Of a stretch of DNA of 64,000 nucleotides, positions 1 through 13,296 are shown in pieces (the first letter of the stretch is position 1; each line of letters begins with the position of its first letter). The position numbers and the translations under genes are program-made. The stretch is from Tetrahymena thermophila SB210 (taxonomy: Eukaryota > Ciliophora > Oligohymenophorea > Hymenostomatida > Tetrahymenidae), in NCBI RefSeq assembly GCF_000189635.1, contig NW_002476246.1, positions 992,001-1,056,000 on the forward strand. Direction: 5' to 3'. Under the pieces are notes generated by a model that had not been told where the DNA came from, did not search any database, and saw only the letters and a program-made list of their open reading frames with translations.

Positions 1-603
1 ATTAAGTTTTAATTTAAATCAAAAAGGATTTAGTTTTAATTAATTTTTAAATTGTTAACAAAGTAAAATATTTTATTTAAAAATTTAATAAAATTAAAAA
101 ATGTTGTTTTACTTTAAATAATATTTTTTTAATTTAAATGGAAATTATATCTAATTAATTTAAGATACAATTAAAACCAATTAATGAATGAATAGAAATT
201 CAACAAAAAACAAATAAGTAGAAAATTTTGATATTTAAAAAGAAAGTAGAAGAATTAAAAATTCTATTGAAAAGAATTATTTTTATGTTTTCAAGTTAAA
301 GAGATATGTAGAGCAAGGTTGATTTAATTAGGATATAATTATTTTTTATCTAAAATAGAGAGTCATTTCATTGAAAATAAATGAATGTATAAAAAATTTA
401 TTAAATAACTCATATTGCTTAGTCTTCTTGCTTGAGTTAGACAAGCTTTTTCTAATTAAGGATGAATATTGCTTATTAAATTTGATTTAATTCTGAATAA
501 GATAGAAATATTTAAGCTTAATTAAATAGTAGACTAAATAAATATAAAGACTCAAAGTAAATTAATTAATTAGATAAATAGATAGATATATAGATAGATA
601 GAA
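1..603. other. AT-rich spacer upstream of BRX1
   Basis: No coding signal was seen here. A short GATA-type microsatellite (about 571-600) directly precedes the BRX1 start codon and lies in its likely 5' UTR or promoter. Confidence 0.5.
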
Positions 604-1715
604 ATGGACGCTGAAAAGGTTTTTGACACAAAGAAGGAAGAAAGGTGGATTAATAAGCAAAGATGTTTAATCGTAGCATCAAGAGGTATCAACGATAGAC
701 ATAAGCATCTTATAGATGATCTTATTTCTATGATGCCTCATTCAAAGAAGGATGCAAAGTTAGAAAAGAGAGAGATTCCCGAATAAATTAGTGAGTTGTG
801 TTTTACTCACTCTTGCACAAGTTTTATGTACTTTGAAGCTCGTAGAAAGACCGATTTATATTTATGGATCGGACGTTTCCCTGATGGACCCTCCGCTAAG
901 TTCTTAATCGAACACAGTAATTAAATAGCAACACTTTTTATCCTTATTATAAAAATAATCGAAATAAAAATAAATATTTATTTAGTTAAAATAAATGGCT
1001 CAATTTTTAGCTTAATTTAATCTTTTTTATTATATCAGTTCATGGAAGTGGTGAATTAAAATGCACAGGTAATTGCTTAAAAGGAAGTAGACATGTTATC
1101 AGTTTTGATAAGTCTTTCTCTGAAGAACCTTCCTTAAAATTATACAGAGAATTATTAACCCATATATTCAATGTTCCTAGATATCACCCTAAAAGTAAGC
1201 CTTGCACTGATCACTTATTAAGTTTCATTTACTCCGACAACAAGTTATGGTTTAGAAACTATCAAGTATGATTTTTAATTACTAGAAAAATAGCATCATT
1301 TATTTATATGCAAGCTGAAATAAACTAAATATTTATAAATAAATAAATAGCTTTACTAAGAAACTCAAAATAAGTAGTTAGATAATTAGGAACTATATGA
1401 AATAGGACCTAGATTTGTTATGACTCCTATTGCAATTATTGATGGTACAATGATGGGCGAAGTTTTATATAAAAATCCTTAATACAAAACAAAAACTGCC
1501 GTATTAATTTATTTTATAAAAAAATTGTATTTACTAAATTTAAAATATAAATTTAGATAAGAGTTCTTAAGAAGAGAGAAAAGATGATGTCCACAATGAG
1601 AAAAGAATAAAAGAAGGAATAAAAAGTAAAAACTTTATCTATTAAAGACCAAGTAGATTAAGCAGATAGAATCTTCGAAGATCAAAAGGATGATAGTTTC
1701 GAAGAAGAATTCTGA
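604..1715 (+). CDS. BRX1: Ribosome biogenesis protein BRX1 (Brix domain)
   Basis: BRX1 is a nucleolar Brix-domain protein needed for 60S subunit assembly. Four exons (604-916, 1039-1265, 1351-1500, 1557-1715) join in phase to 282 aa, near the usual length. The N-terminal half matches the family very well: RCLIVASRGINDRHKHLIDD, then MPHSKKDAKLE, FYFEAR-type and DLYLWIGRFPDGPSAKFL stretches, then TGNCLKGSRHVISFDKSF and a DNKLWFRNYQ block. Exon 3 carries the Brix signature IGPRFVMTPIAI. The C-terminus is Lys/Glu-rich, as in homologues. TAA/TAG codons read as Gln; the stop is TGA. The start is the first ATG, just before the conserved block. The 3' end of intron 2 was chosen because it keeps phase; an alternative AG lies a few bases downstream. 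Confidence 0.95.
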
Positions 1716-3562
1716 TATGTTTATTGAAGAAAAAAAAACAGATAAATAAAAAATTTATATAGATTATAAACGCTTACATTTAATAATAAATATTATTTAT
1801 TAGTAATTGGAAATTAAATAATTTAATTCTACTTAAAATAAAAAGAACTCATTTAATTAATTAATTTATGTATGTATGTATGTATGCTTGCATTGCTCTA
1901 GATAGATGTATCTATTTATATTTCCATATTGCATTTTTTGTTTTGCTTTTTCATTAAATGCAATTTTATTTTCATTTTTAGATAAATTTCATAAGTTAAA
2001 TTAAAATTAATAAATCGTATTATTCTATGATATATTTATTATTGTTTTAAATGTAAACTTTTATTATTTAAAACCACTTTAAATACTAATAAAGCAATTT
2101 TAAACATTAAATAAAACAAAATTATTATCAAATAATAAAAACACACTACAAGTCCTCTTTTGTTGAGTCTCAAAAATATATTTTGAAAATTTTGATAACT
2201 GAGATCTTTTTACAAAATTTTCAAAGAAAAAATGATTATAAAAAGATTTCCATATGAAGATTTGCAATGAATAAATCAATGAATAAATAAATAAATAAAC
2301 AGTTTACAAACAAATAAATATAACTAAAAATAAATATTTGAATAAAGTAATTAATTTCCCATTTTAATTAATTGAAAATATTAATGAACCTTTTTGAAAA
2401 TAAATCTGAAAAAGTTGATTTAATAATTAAATTGCAAATAAAAATTGTGGTTATTTCTTTTGATAATATTTTATATTTTGAATGTATTATTATTATTTAA
2501 AATAAATAATGTTTGTTAATAGTAATAAATATATTTAAATTTTATAAATTATTTTACTATTTATTTACAAATACATAATAATAGTCTTGATAAATTTAAA
2601 AAAATAAGACTAATAACAAGAAAATAAATATTTTTTTATTTATTTATTTATTTATTTTAAACTTTAATAGAATAAATAATAATATACAAATTTAAATGAT
2701 TATTTAGAGTAAAATAAATGGATTGATTTCTAGTATAAAAATAAAAGATATCAATAATATTCTTGTAAAGAGAAAATAAAAAAAACATAAAAAATATCTT
2801 ATTTTTAACATTTATTTATTATTTTTAATAAATTAATTTTTAAAAATAGATAGCTTGTTTTCATTAATTAATCATGATCGATTATTTTTTATGTTAAAGT
2901 AATGGTCTTACATTTTTTTCCTATCAGCCTCTATTTCAGGGTCTTTTTAAAAACCATTATTTTATGCTGGAGGACGACCTTAACGTCTATCTTTTTTTTA
3001 ATTAGTTTATTATTCTTGTTCAGCTTAATTCATTTTTCTAATATTTATTGATAATTAATTATTATAATAATAATTGAAATTCTATCTACTTAGGTAAAAT
3101 TTAAATTAGTGATTGAACCAACACTATTTAAAACGCTATCTAATAAAATCTATAATTTGATTTTATAATAAATTCTTTTTTTAATTGAGCTTAACTTGAT
3201 GGGGTAGTTTATTTAATATAAATAAAAGTATTTTTATTGTTTAAATATTCATAATTAATTAATAAATTATATCAATTTTTCTATTTTAATTTAAAATGAA
3301 AAAATGACATTAATAATATTTATAATTAATTGAATGATAATTAATTATGATTAAGAAATTTCTACAAATAAAAACTAAATTAAGATATCTTATGCTTAAT
3401 TAAATATCTTTGATAAATATTATTGCAGACATTATATCAATCAATTAAATATAAAAATATCTATGTATTTGACATTTTAATTAATTAAATTATTATAAAT
3501 AATTAATTTTACATATACAAACAAACAAACGAATAAGTATTTATTTATTTAATAAACTGAAA
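1716..3562. other. AT-rich spacer
   Basis: No ORF with coding character was seen. Tetranucleotide runs of the TATG, AAAT and TTAT types occur. The only compositionally different stretch is 2898-2999, listed separately as a possible small RNA. Confidence 0.5.
2898..2999 (+). ncRNA. Possible small RNA-polymerase-III-type transcript (weak)
   Basis: About 100 bases of clearly higher GC stand inside very AT-rich spacer. AATGGT at 2901-2906 can pair with ACCATT at 2953-2958. GACG at 2973-2976 can pair with CGTC at 2984-2987. The block ends in a T-run at 2992-2999 that resembles a Pol III terminator. I do not recognise the RNA; it does not look like telomerase RNA, U6 or a tRNA. This is a structural hint only, and the strand was assigned from the T-run. 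Confidence 0.2.
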
Positions 3563-4327
3563 ATGTTTAATTTTGCTAATAATTTAAGAAGAGTTGCTTC
3601 ATCCAATTTGAATCAAAAAGCCAAGTTTTTCTTCTCTGAAGGAGGAAATCCAAAGTTTATTCCTAAGAACAACTCTAAAAAAGTTATTGGAGGCTCAATT
3701 GCTCTCACATCTGTGTTATTGTATGGAATTTACAAAAAGTCTAGCAATAATAATGAATTCTACAGCGAAGAGGAACTTAAGAAATAAGGAATTTTCATCG
3801 ATGATTAAAAAGCAATTAATTAGAATAAGAAAGCATTAGATGCTTAGCTCTCATTAGAAGTAAAGCCTTGGGTTTTATAGTCTTAGAATGGCTAAATCTC
3901 CAGTGAGGCTCTAAAAGGAAGATATTATTTTGTTCTCTTAGGACATAATTAATCAATGGTTGATAAATTACAACTTGTTTTTTAGAATATTAAGCAATTG
4001 GCTTAAACTAAATACTATCTTTCTCCTGAATTCGATAACTATAAATAAGACATTGAAAACCCTATAGTTTTGAGTGTAGACAGTTAAAATATTCAATTGA
4101 ATGTAACACCTAACTTTCATATCTTAAACGGAGATAGCTAACAAATAGAAAGAGGTTTTAAAAAGCTGTTTATAAAAAATTACGAAAAAAGAATATTCCT
4201 TGTTGACGGCTTAAACGGCTAAGCAGTCTCTGTAAAGCTTGATGAAAATAGTGATTATTAGCTTGTCGGTATGTTTATCTTAAACTATCTTAACGAAGCA
4301 TCAATATTTAGAAACTTTTTATAATGA
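3563..4327 (+). CDS. Single-pass membrane protein, probably mitochondrial; possible SCO/thioredoxin-like fold
   Basis: One exon of 254 aa, with in-frame TAA/TAG read as Gln and a TGA stop. Residues 1-35 are basic and rich in Asn, Ser and Phe without acidic residues, like a mitochondrial presequence. Residues about 41-58 form one hydrophobic segment (IGGSIALTSVLLYGIY). The soluble remainder contains a strand-like GRYYFVLLGH segment, then NFHILNGDSQQIERGF and RIFLVDGLNGQAVSVKL. Presequence, one TM and this strand/helix order recall SCO-type copper chaperones, but no CxxxC motif is present, so copper binding is not supported. I do not recognise a family with confidence. The coding status is well supported by the long open frame and contrast with flanking AT-rich DNA. 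Confidence 0.6.
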
Positions 4328-5004
4328 TTGTCATTAAAAAATATCAATCGTATTTATATATTTTATATAAGGTAACTCAAATACTAATTAATTACTTAAT
4401 TGATACAAGAAACATCTATCGAAAAATTTACAATATTATTTAGGCAATGTTAAAGCTTATTTTCTGAAAAAAAAACAATAATATTATTTTAAAATAATTC
4501 ATAAAGTTAATAAAAAAAAATTAGATTAAGATATTATTAAAAAAATTAAATTAAAATTATTAAAATATTTTTTTTTTAAACAAACTCAATCAAATCAAAT
4601 AAATAAATAAAAAGATATTTAAAAAGTTTTAAAAATAGTTAAATAGAAATCTTTTTCATAACACTTTAAACAAACAATTAAAAATTATATCAAAATCTTT
4701 AAAAATAAAGAAATTTTGATAAAATATTCTAAATCATAAAAAAAAATCATTGAAATTGAAGCTGCAATCAATAATAAATTTTTTGGAAACCAATAAAATT
4801 TTTTTGAATTTATAAAAATAAGATAGAATTTTTTTTAATAAAAAAAAAATAAAAACTTATTATTAATTAATTGGTCTATCGAAACTTAGTTTTTCTTATG
4901 ATAAATTTACCAACAAATGAATGAATGGATAGATGGAAGAATACATAAAAGAATATATTAGATAAATTAATTATTTCATTTTTAAATTTGTATTTAAAGA
5001 AATT
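4328..5004. other. AT-rich spacer between convergent genes
   Basis: Nothing coding was recognised. Poly-A and poly-T runs dominate between the 3' ends of the 254-aa protein gene and the SPAG17 homologue. Confidence 0.5.
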
Positions 5005-8000
5005 TCAATCAGCGAAAGATTAGTCAAAGGAATCCTATTGCTAGTTACCTCCTTTGTTTATGTTGTTGTTTGGATCGATCTTTGATATTACAAAATATTT
5101 TTTAACTTAAATTTTTCAATTCAATTAAATGTAGATTACCTTATATGTTCTATCGAAGTTGTTGATTTTAGGGAATAAGTCAGATTGTTAGCTGTCATTT
5201 ATCAAGGATTTCTAATCTTTGCGCTTATTCTAAACATTAAAAATAATTAAAATTTTTTTTTTTTGAGGAAAATAATGTTTTACGAATTCAATTTCTTTAA
5301 CGAAAGTTTTTAGCAATGGTTTGTTATGAAGCTCTTTGGTTTCCTTTTCGAGCTCATCGTATTCTCTCTATTCTATGATGTTAGCAAAAATAGGAATTTT
5401 ATATATTTAGTGTTTAGAAATAATTTAGAATTCTTCTTAGAACTTGCCAATAATTTCTTAAGAGGTATTCAATCTTACAATCACCTCTCTGGTTAAACCC
5501 ATAGGAATCTATTTATTAAAAAAATCAGCTTAATTTTAAAAAAAAACTTAATAAAATAACTTACAGGTCCTAATTCATTAAGGAAAACTTTAACATGTTG
5601 TGTTTGAGGCTATTTCAAAGTAACTCTTTGAGCTAACACATCTTCATTTTTAATCACAAGCTTTGTTTCGTATATTCTATTAGCACACAATACTCCAAAT
5701 CTTACTGAAGCAGGAAGAATCTTAATATTATATGCACAAATTTTAATAAAATTCACAAAATGTAATAATAAATCTTTACTTAAATGTCCTTACGAAGTTA
5801 GTCATTTAAGTCTGAAGTGAGCATGAGATTTTTTCTATTTTCTAATTCGTCTATATTGAATTTCTTATCTAAGGTTTTAGCCAATGTTTGGTGACTACCA
5901 GTATTACGTAATTCGCTTATGCTTGGAGCATTTATGTGCATTCTGTTAGCCATCGAAGCCATCTTAATTCTTTTGTCAGTCAAGCTATCAGTCTAAATGT
6001 ATTTCTAATTCAATTCTGATATCGGGTTAGTTTTTAATAAACAAGGAACCTATTTTATTAAATATATATTAAAAATATGCTTGAATGTTTGTCTGTTTTA
6101 AAATCATAAAAATAATCAGCAAATCTAGTTATTTATTTCTTAGCCAGGCAAAAGAAAAATTATTGTCTGCTAATAAAAATAAACATTTAGAATAAAAGGA
6201 AAAAAAAAAAATTAAATTAAATTTAAAAGAATTAGATTAATAAATGGGTTTTATCTAATTATTAAAAACAAACAAACAATAAAAAGGTAAAAACTTTTGA
6301 AAGAAAACTTTTGCAAAATTTTTATTTTACTTTTTTGGTTTGGTCATCTCTTCTTTCAGTTCCATAAACGTTATATTCTTTTGTTTTAACTTTTCTATGA
6401 CGAAGAGCTTCTCTTTCATTTTCAATTAATTGCTTTTCTTCATCAATATCGCGCTGAGTGAAAACGCTTGGCTTGATGACTATTGTACGTTATTAGCCTT
6501 GTGTGTATCTATTTCTTTAATCTTACTCTGGTTCAAGTTATACGATTGGTTAATCATTCTAGCCGAAATCTTGTTTAGGAGTGAGTTATTATGAGAGTCT
6601 TTAGGTTGAGTTTCGCATTGTGGAGTTTTTTAATGTTTAATTTTCGAATTCAATGCCACTCTTTTTCAGCTCATCAATTTCTTTCTTATTTGTGTCCTTT
6701 ATGTTTGCTGCGACGACAACTGGATTAAATATATCTTTGGGCATTGCATTTAGTGCTGTGTTACCTTCCTATGTTTCGAAATAGTGAGATACAAAGAAAT
6801 CTTTTTTCTTTTAAACTTTAAGGGATTCCAATTAAGAATCTCTTGGTTTATTCTTCAATTTTTCGGATTTTAACTCTCTCGCTATTTATGTCTAAGACCT
6901 ATTATCTTCTCTCTTGTAAGTTAAAGGAGCATTTTCTTTTTTAGGAGATTCTAGATTAGCTAAATCAGTGGCACTCAATACCTTGTGAGCACCGATGACA
7001 AAATCAGAGCGATCAAGGAAGATCTTGGTAATGTTGTTCTTGACTTGGTCATATTTTTCATCCTTAAATTCTCTCTTTCTACTTTCTAAAATTTTAAGCT
7101 ATATGTTGAACTCAGCATCTCTTTCTTCCTCTGTTTTTTAAATGATTCCATATTCGTTTGATTATTTTACTTAATCCTTTTTCCACAAGTCGTACTTTTC
7201 TAGATCTTGCTTATGTTGTTCACGCTTTTCTCCATTAAATTCTTCGAATTTTAAGAAATTACGGAATAAATAGCTCTTCTTTTCAGGCTCTGTCTTTTTT
7301 TATTCAGTTTTTGGAATAATGTCTAAGTTTCTAGGAATTTCAGGCTTAATCTAAATTATCTGGTTTTATATTTAAAATTAACAAATCCGAATTTATTAGC
7401 AAATTTTGTTATAAAAAAATAAAAGAATTGATAAATAAAAACATTTTTTTTTTTAATTACTTTTTTATCTTCTAGGTTTAAGAGTTAAGATATAAAGCTG
7501 ATCGACTTGCAATTTTAGTAGTTAGGCACTTAATCATCGAACAAATTAACGCAAGTTGGATCTTTTTCTTTAAGTCTGAAATAATTTTAAACTTGCTCTT
7601 CATTAAATAGCTTTTTTATTTGATAGAATTTTTATTTTTTTAATAATTAATAGAGAGGATTTTTATTAATTTGTAATTATTATTATTGATTTTAGCTAAA
7701 TTACTTCAAATCCTGTGTTGTCATTGTTGATGGTGAATAATCTTATAGGTACCCATGAAGATGGTTAAGGAAGGAATTTATTTTCTTCTTCGATAAATTC
7801 TCCTTCTTAGAAATCAGGGGTTTAAGGTCTATCCAAAGGATTAAGATTGCTATTAGGTCCATCGACTTGATTTTGATTGAGGTTAAGAGAGACAGCAATT
7901 TTAGTGTCTATTTCACCATTACTTTTAAGTGCAAAGAAATTGCCTTCGTCATCTCTTGTCCATAAAATTCTTTCTTTCAAGCTAATATTATAGACACCAG

Positions 8001-11000
8001 CTTTTCTCTCTTCAGGGACACAGAAAAGTTGCAACCAGAAATCAAGATCTTCTCCAAAAGGTTTATTTTAACCATTTTTATTAAGAGCTACTCTATCAAC
8101 TGCTGAAATAAAAACAACCTCACCATTATCAAGTACTTTACCGACCGATCCATCATCAAAGTAGATTAAATGAATGTGGTTGGTTTAGAATTAGTTGTAT
8201 CCTGGAAGCTCTTGCTTTTCTCTTTTATATTAATATGAATAATTAATTAGGAAATCAATTGCAGAATTTTTCTAAAATATTTACTTGTAACCAACTACCT
8301 TCGTTCCATCAGGTAGATAAGTTTCAATTATAATTCCATTGTTAGAACGTTCGAACAAATTATCAAATCCGACATTCGCATATGCACTTCCAAGGCCAAT
8401 AACAGTGTCTGTCCTTGCTTTAACTTCATCCAATAGTACTTTGACAGTCGAAAATTCTTTTAAAATAAAAGTATTTTATTAATTTAAAAATATTTAAAAA
8501 AATTGAGTCCCCCTTTTCAATAATCAGTAGATTTAATCAGTCATTTTCTGAACTAAAAAGCATTGAAGGGGTAAGTAGGTAAGAATGAATGAATGAATTA
8601 ATTATTTAATTACCTGGGTGCTCAATAATAATATAATCTTTTTTTGCACTGGTTAGCATTTAGGTTCCATCTTTATGCTTTGTGTAAACAGAACCATCTC
8701 TATAAGTAATAATTGTGGTTTAATCTCCTCTAATTATAATTTTGCTTCCAGATTCTGGGTCTATTCTCTTGGCACATGGGACGTGATCTTGTTCAGTTTC
8801 AGTTCCATCCTTTGTATTTCTTAATTTTCTTAAACCCTAATTTAATAAAAAACAATAAATTTTTATTAGTTAGTTAGTTAGTTTTTAAATAATATTCAAG
8901 TAAAATGAATAATTCACCTTGTTATTTGTTGTTATCCAAATGCCGTTTCTTTGTTGACAGAAGCTCACGTTACCATTTGCGTATAGCACACTTATGGAGC
9001 CGTCTTTCATATATTTGATTACACTTCCTTTGCCTGTAATTATACGTTTAATTTCTGTTTCAGAATTGGGTTTAGGTGTATCATGTGGATTAACAATGTC
9101 TTCGAAATCTCTAGTCAAAGTCTTTTTATCATGTTCTAACTTAGTTTAAAACACATCTCCGTTTGGCAAAAATTTATTAACCAACCCATTTACAAGAGTG
9201 ATTGTAATAGAAGCTTTTAAATCTTCGGCAAGTTATTCTTCGTTAGGCACTTCTTTCTCTATCATATCTTGATTTCCTTCATCAATTTAAGCTTAAGTGC
9301 CCTAATTAGTGAAATTATAAAATGTTAATGTTAATTTAATAAAAATTAAAAAATGCAAATTACTTGAAGTGATCTCTATCTTTTTTATTTTCCTTCCAAT
9401 TCAACAAAGAAAAGGGAGTTGTTTTCAAATAGTGCCCAAAAGTTAGAAAGGTTGTTTGACTCTTTAATACCAAAAATGACTCCCTCTTTAACAACTTTAT
9501 ATCTATAAAAAAAAAAACATTTAACTAAAAAACTCTTTTATTTTTTTATTATTTCTAAATCAAATTTTTGCATGAAAAGCTAATATTTTTTTAATGCGTT
9601 TATTACCTGTAATGGAATTGATCTCCAACTTGGAACTTAGTTCCAAAGATGACTGAATTGTCATTTGGATACATGTATTTAGTTCTTTCGTGTAGATTTC
9701 CAATTAATTCATAATCAATATCATAATATACTTCATTTTTAATATTGTTTTCGCTATTCTTAAAGTAATTGATCCAATTTTCAAGATTAGGCAGCACTTT
9801 CCAATCTGCATTCCACTTTTTTCTTAAGATACGGCCAGGAGGATTCTTAAAGTACATGGCTACATAAAGATTATCATCTTTGTCGTTGTATTTTGTAATA
9901 ATTGATGGTTCATAGATCAAGGCTTTGTATAGTTATTGACTCAAAGTGTTTTTATTATGTCTCTCCATATAAATCCTATTTCCAAAGTTCCATTCTCTCT
10001 CGGGCTCTACTTCTTTCATCATTTCCTCAAAGCGAGTTATGGTCAATCTTCTTTCAAACTTGTTGTAAAATGATAAAAATATAAAATTTTATTTAAATAA
10101 AATCTATTTACTTCATAAACATTGCAGCCGATAAAAGGATATAATTATGATTTTTCTGCTTTTCTTAAGGGTTCTGATTTATCAGGGATTTCTGGCATCA
10201 TATTTCTATCAATACCAGGGAAGAGCAGCAATGAAAAGAGGTCACGTTCTCTTCTTGAAATTTAGTCCATATTTGCCAAATAAGCATTATGAGAACTCTT
10301 TTCAATTTCATCACATTCATCAATGATTGCTTTGTAAGGAGTATTCTAAGAATATTTAATAAGTATGAATTAGGTTCAAAAAATCAATTCTAAAAATATT
10401 TTTGTTTACTTTATCAATTTGATTCAAAAGCAATTATTTTTTATAGCATTACAAGCTATTATTTGAGCTGTAGTCGACAAAATTGGTTAAGTTATTAAGA
10501 ATTTGGTTTATTTGCTCAGATTCTTCTTTATCCTTTGGGTGAACTTATTCTTAAGCTTGCAGTTTTTCACTTTCAATTTAATCAATAAGACATTCAAGAA
10601 GGATGCCAGCAGTTGTCTTTTGTAAATTAACTTCGTTAAGTTGCTTGTAGTACTAGTAGAAAGGTTCTTAGACTGGTTTAGGAGGTTCTTCCTTTTTAGG
10701 AGGTTCCTCAACTGGTTTTACCTCTTCTACCTTAACTTCTTCCTTCTTTGCATCCTTTTTGGCATCTTTCTTTGGATCTTATTTCTAAGGAGCAGCTTTT
10801 CCTCCTTTTTTCTTCAAAGCCTCCTGCTCTTCTAAGGCAGCTTAAAAATTAAATATAAAATTTTCATTTATAAATCTTTGAAAAAGTTAATTAATTACCT
10901 TATTCTGCTTATTATTTTGCAAGTTGTCTTTATCTTTCTTCCTCCTCCTCTTCATGCAACTTAAGAGCCTCCTTAGGGCATAAAGGAACCTACTTTTTCC

Positions 11001-12542
11001 CTTAAATCCATTCTTGATAAGCTTGGAAATCGAATGAATATTAACATATTTCCTCAATCAAATAATCAATAAAATTTTTGAAGGATTCTTCTTCAGCATA
11101 AGGATCTATTTCGAAAACAACTTCTTTAACTACTGACTTTCTGATGCTTGAATTTCTATTGCTATTAGCACGAGTTTATTTGAATTCCTTAACAAAATTT
11201 TTACTCTCTTCAATATAAGCTAAATCTTCTTCAGTTAAAACCTCCTTCTTTTACTTTTTAGGTTTTCCTTCTTCATTTTCCTCATCTAAATAAGTAAAAA
11301 CATAAATAAAAAACAATGCTAAATTTGTAAAATCAATTTTTTATTTATTTATTACCTTCATTTTGCTATTCCTCATCACCATCAATGAATTCGTCCTAAC
11401 AAAAATATATTTTTTGTAAGTTTTATTAAACATCCAAATAAATAAATAAAATGAAATATTTAATTTTTTAATATATATATATATTTTTTACCATTCTTTG
11501 TCTAATATCTTCGTCAAAATTTTCTTTAGGATCAAGTAAACTCATATCAGGTTCCTAGTTATTCCATAAAACTTTTTCGCGAATATCGAACAATAAATCA
11601 ATTTATCCATCATTCTTAGCAAGAGCAGCAGCATCTTCCTTTAATATATTTTATTAATTTAAATTTAAAATCTGCAAAATAAAAAAGCAAGCAAGCTGAA
11701 CATTTAAAATAATATATATATATATAAATCAATCAATCAATATTAAATAAATAAATAACAGCCAATTTATTTCAATATATCTAAAATAATAATTAATGAA
11801 ATACTTGAGTTTGAGGGAAATCAAATAAGAAATAAATAATATCCAAGGCCTTTTTATATTCCTTTTCTGGTTCTACTTCTTCTTTTTTTTCTTCTTCTTC
11901 TTTAGGTTACTCGACAACCTTTCCTCCCTTTTTGACGTTTTTAGGATCTTCTTTTTCTAGTTATTAAATTACAAATGCTATATTTATTTTTGCTAATAAA
12001 CTTTACTCTTTTTAGGATCAACTTTTTTATCATCAACTTCTTCCTTACCTTCCAATTTATCTTTCTTAGCCTATGATAAAAAAATGAATACTTATCCATT
12101 TATTATTTTAAGTTTTAAATTTGGCTTTTAAAAATCATCTCAATAATTCATTCATTAATTAATTCTTAAATTAGCCAAATCTAAAGAAATATTTAATTAC
12201 TTTTCTTCCTTTTAAATCTAATTCTTAACGAAGTGCTATAAATGCTTTAGAAATCACTAATGGTGTTAATTCCAAATTTAATGTTTCCAATAATTTAGGA
12301 TCCTTTTTCTATTTCTCATTTAATGAGTTGGGATCTGTGTATAATCCTTTTTCTTTTGCATATTCAATAATTTCTTCGCGAGTTATATTCTTTTGGAAGC
12401 TTTTTGGGTGCTATTTAATAAGGTTTAAAAAATTCTGCATTCTCTACTTCTTTCCTTAACATTTTATCACACAGTTAACTGGAAACCATGGAGGCAGAGT
12501 GCTGATATCTATTTCTTCTTCTTTTTGCTTTTTAGGAGGCAT
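5005..12542 (-). CDS. SPAG17: SPAG17/PF6-like central-pair (C1a projection) protein, about 20 exons
   Basis: Axonemal scaffold of the C1a projection, required for ciliary motility. Exons, 5' to 3': 12542-12201 (with a tiny internal intron), 12070-12007, 11956-11805, 11638-11492, 11395-11356, 11285-10899, 10840-10410, 10345-10112, 10058-9607, 9502-9364, 9301-8918, 8836-8614, 8456-7705, 7610-7461, 7359-6331, 6049-5780, 5720-5565, 5508-5284, 5229-5140, 5079-5005. They give about 1900 aa (human and Chlamydomonas proteins are 2200-2300). Order of regions: helical N-terminus, Lys/Glu/Pro-rich low complexity, long helical region, beta-strand repeats with DG/NG turns (KYMKDGSISVLYANG, YRDGSVYTKHKDG, YFDDGSVGKVLDNG), charged linker, and a C-terminal MSP/ASH domain (LPASVRFGVL .. 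IYKIPIFANII), the SPAG17 arrangement. Exon 1 needs a 33-36 nt intron near 12440-12480; otherwise the start would be the ATG at 12440. Exon 15 may start at 7350 or 7359. Confidence 0.88.
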
Positions 12543-13296
12543 TTTAAAATATATCGAAATAAGAATGAATGAATGTGTTTTAATTATTTATTTATTTCTG
12601 CTTTTATTTATTTATCAAAAAACAAAAAAACAACTAAATATATAAGTCTTTTTATGTTTTTGTTTGTCAAATACATAAATAATCAATATAAAAAATTAAT
12701 GATTTCTATTCAGAAATATATGTTGAACACATATTATTTGTATAATTAATTTAATACAAAACAAGAAGGAGTTATAGATTTTCAAAAAAAATAATAACAA
12801 TCAATCAATCATTGAAACAAGCAAGCTATTATACTTACATTATTCATTAAAACAACTAAAGAATCATTTATTATTTGATAGATATATAGACTATTGAATA
12901 TAATTACAAATTTTTTGAAAGATATCTTTTTTAAATTCAATTTGATGATTTCCTTTTTTTTAGAATTAATTTATTTGAAATAATTTTCATTTAAAAAAAA
13001 TTAATTTTGTAATTGATTTATAATTAAACTTAGAAGCTAAAAGCTAAAATAAAATCAAGAGAGATTTCAATAAGGAATACTTGACATAAAAATAAAGAAA
13101 GTGCTTGATTCATTAATTCATTAGTTAGTTAGTTATTTATATATTTTAATGGCTTAGAATATTAAATTTTCTTAGATGTGAGAGGTATGCTTTCTTGCTT
13201 GCTTGTTTGCTTATTTGCTATCTGGCATGCTTGATTAGCTTTTGCTGCCTCAAAATTTTTAATTTATTAATTATTATTACATCAAACTTAAATATC
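12543..13296. other. AT-rich spacer between SPAG17 and RSPH9
   Basis: No ORF was recognised. This is the 5' region of the SPAG17 homologue and the 3' region of RSPH9; any SPAG17 promoter lies here. Confidence 0.5.

Noticed and set aside
5005-5962. Separate small MSP-domain gene starting at an ATG near 5962
   Set aside because: The preceding exon ending at 6331 splices in phase to 6049 and completes the SPAG17 architecture, whose C-terminus is an MSP/ASH domain.
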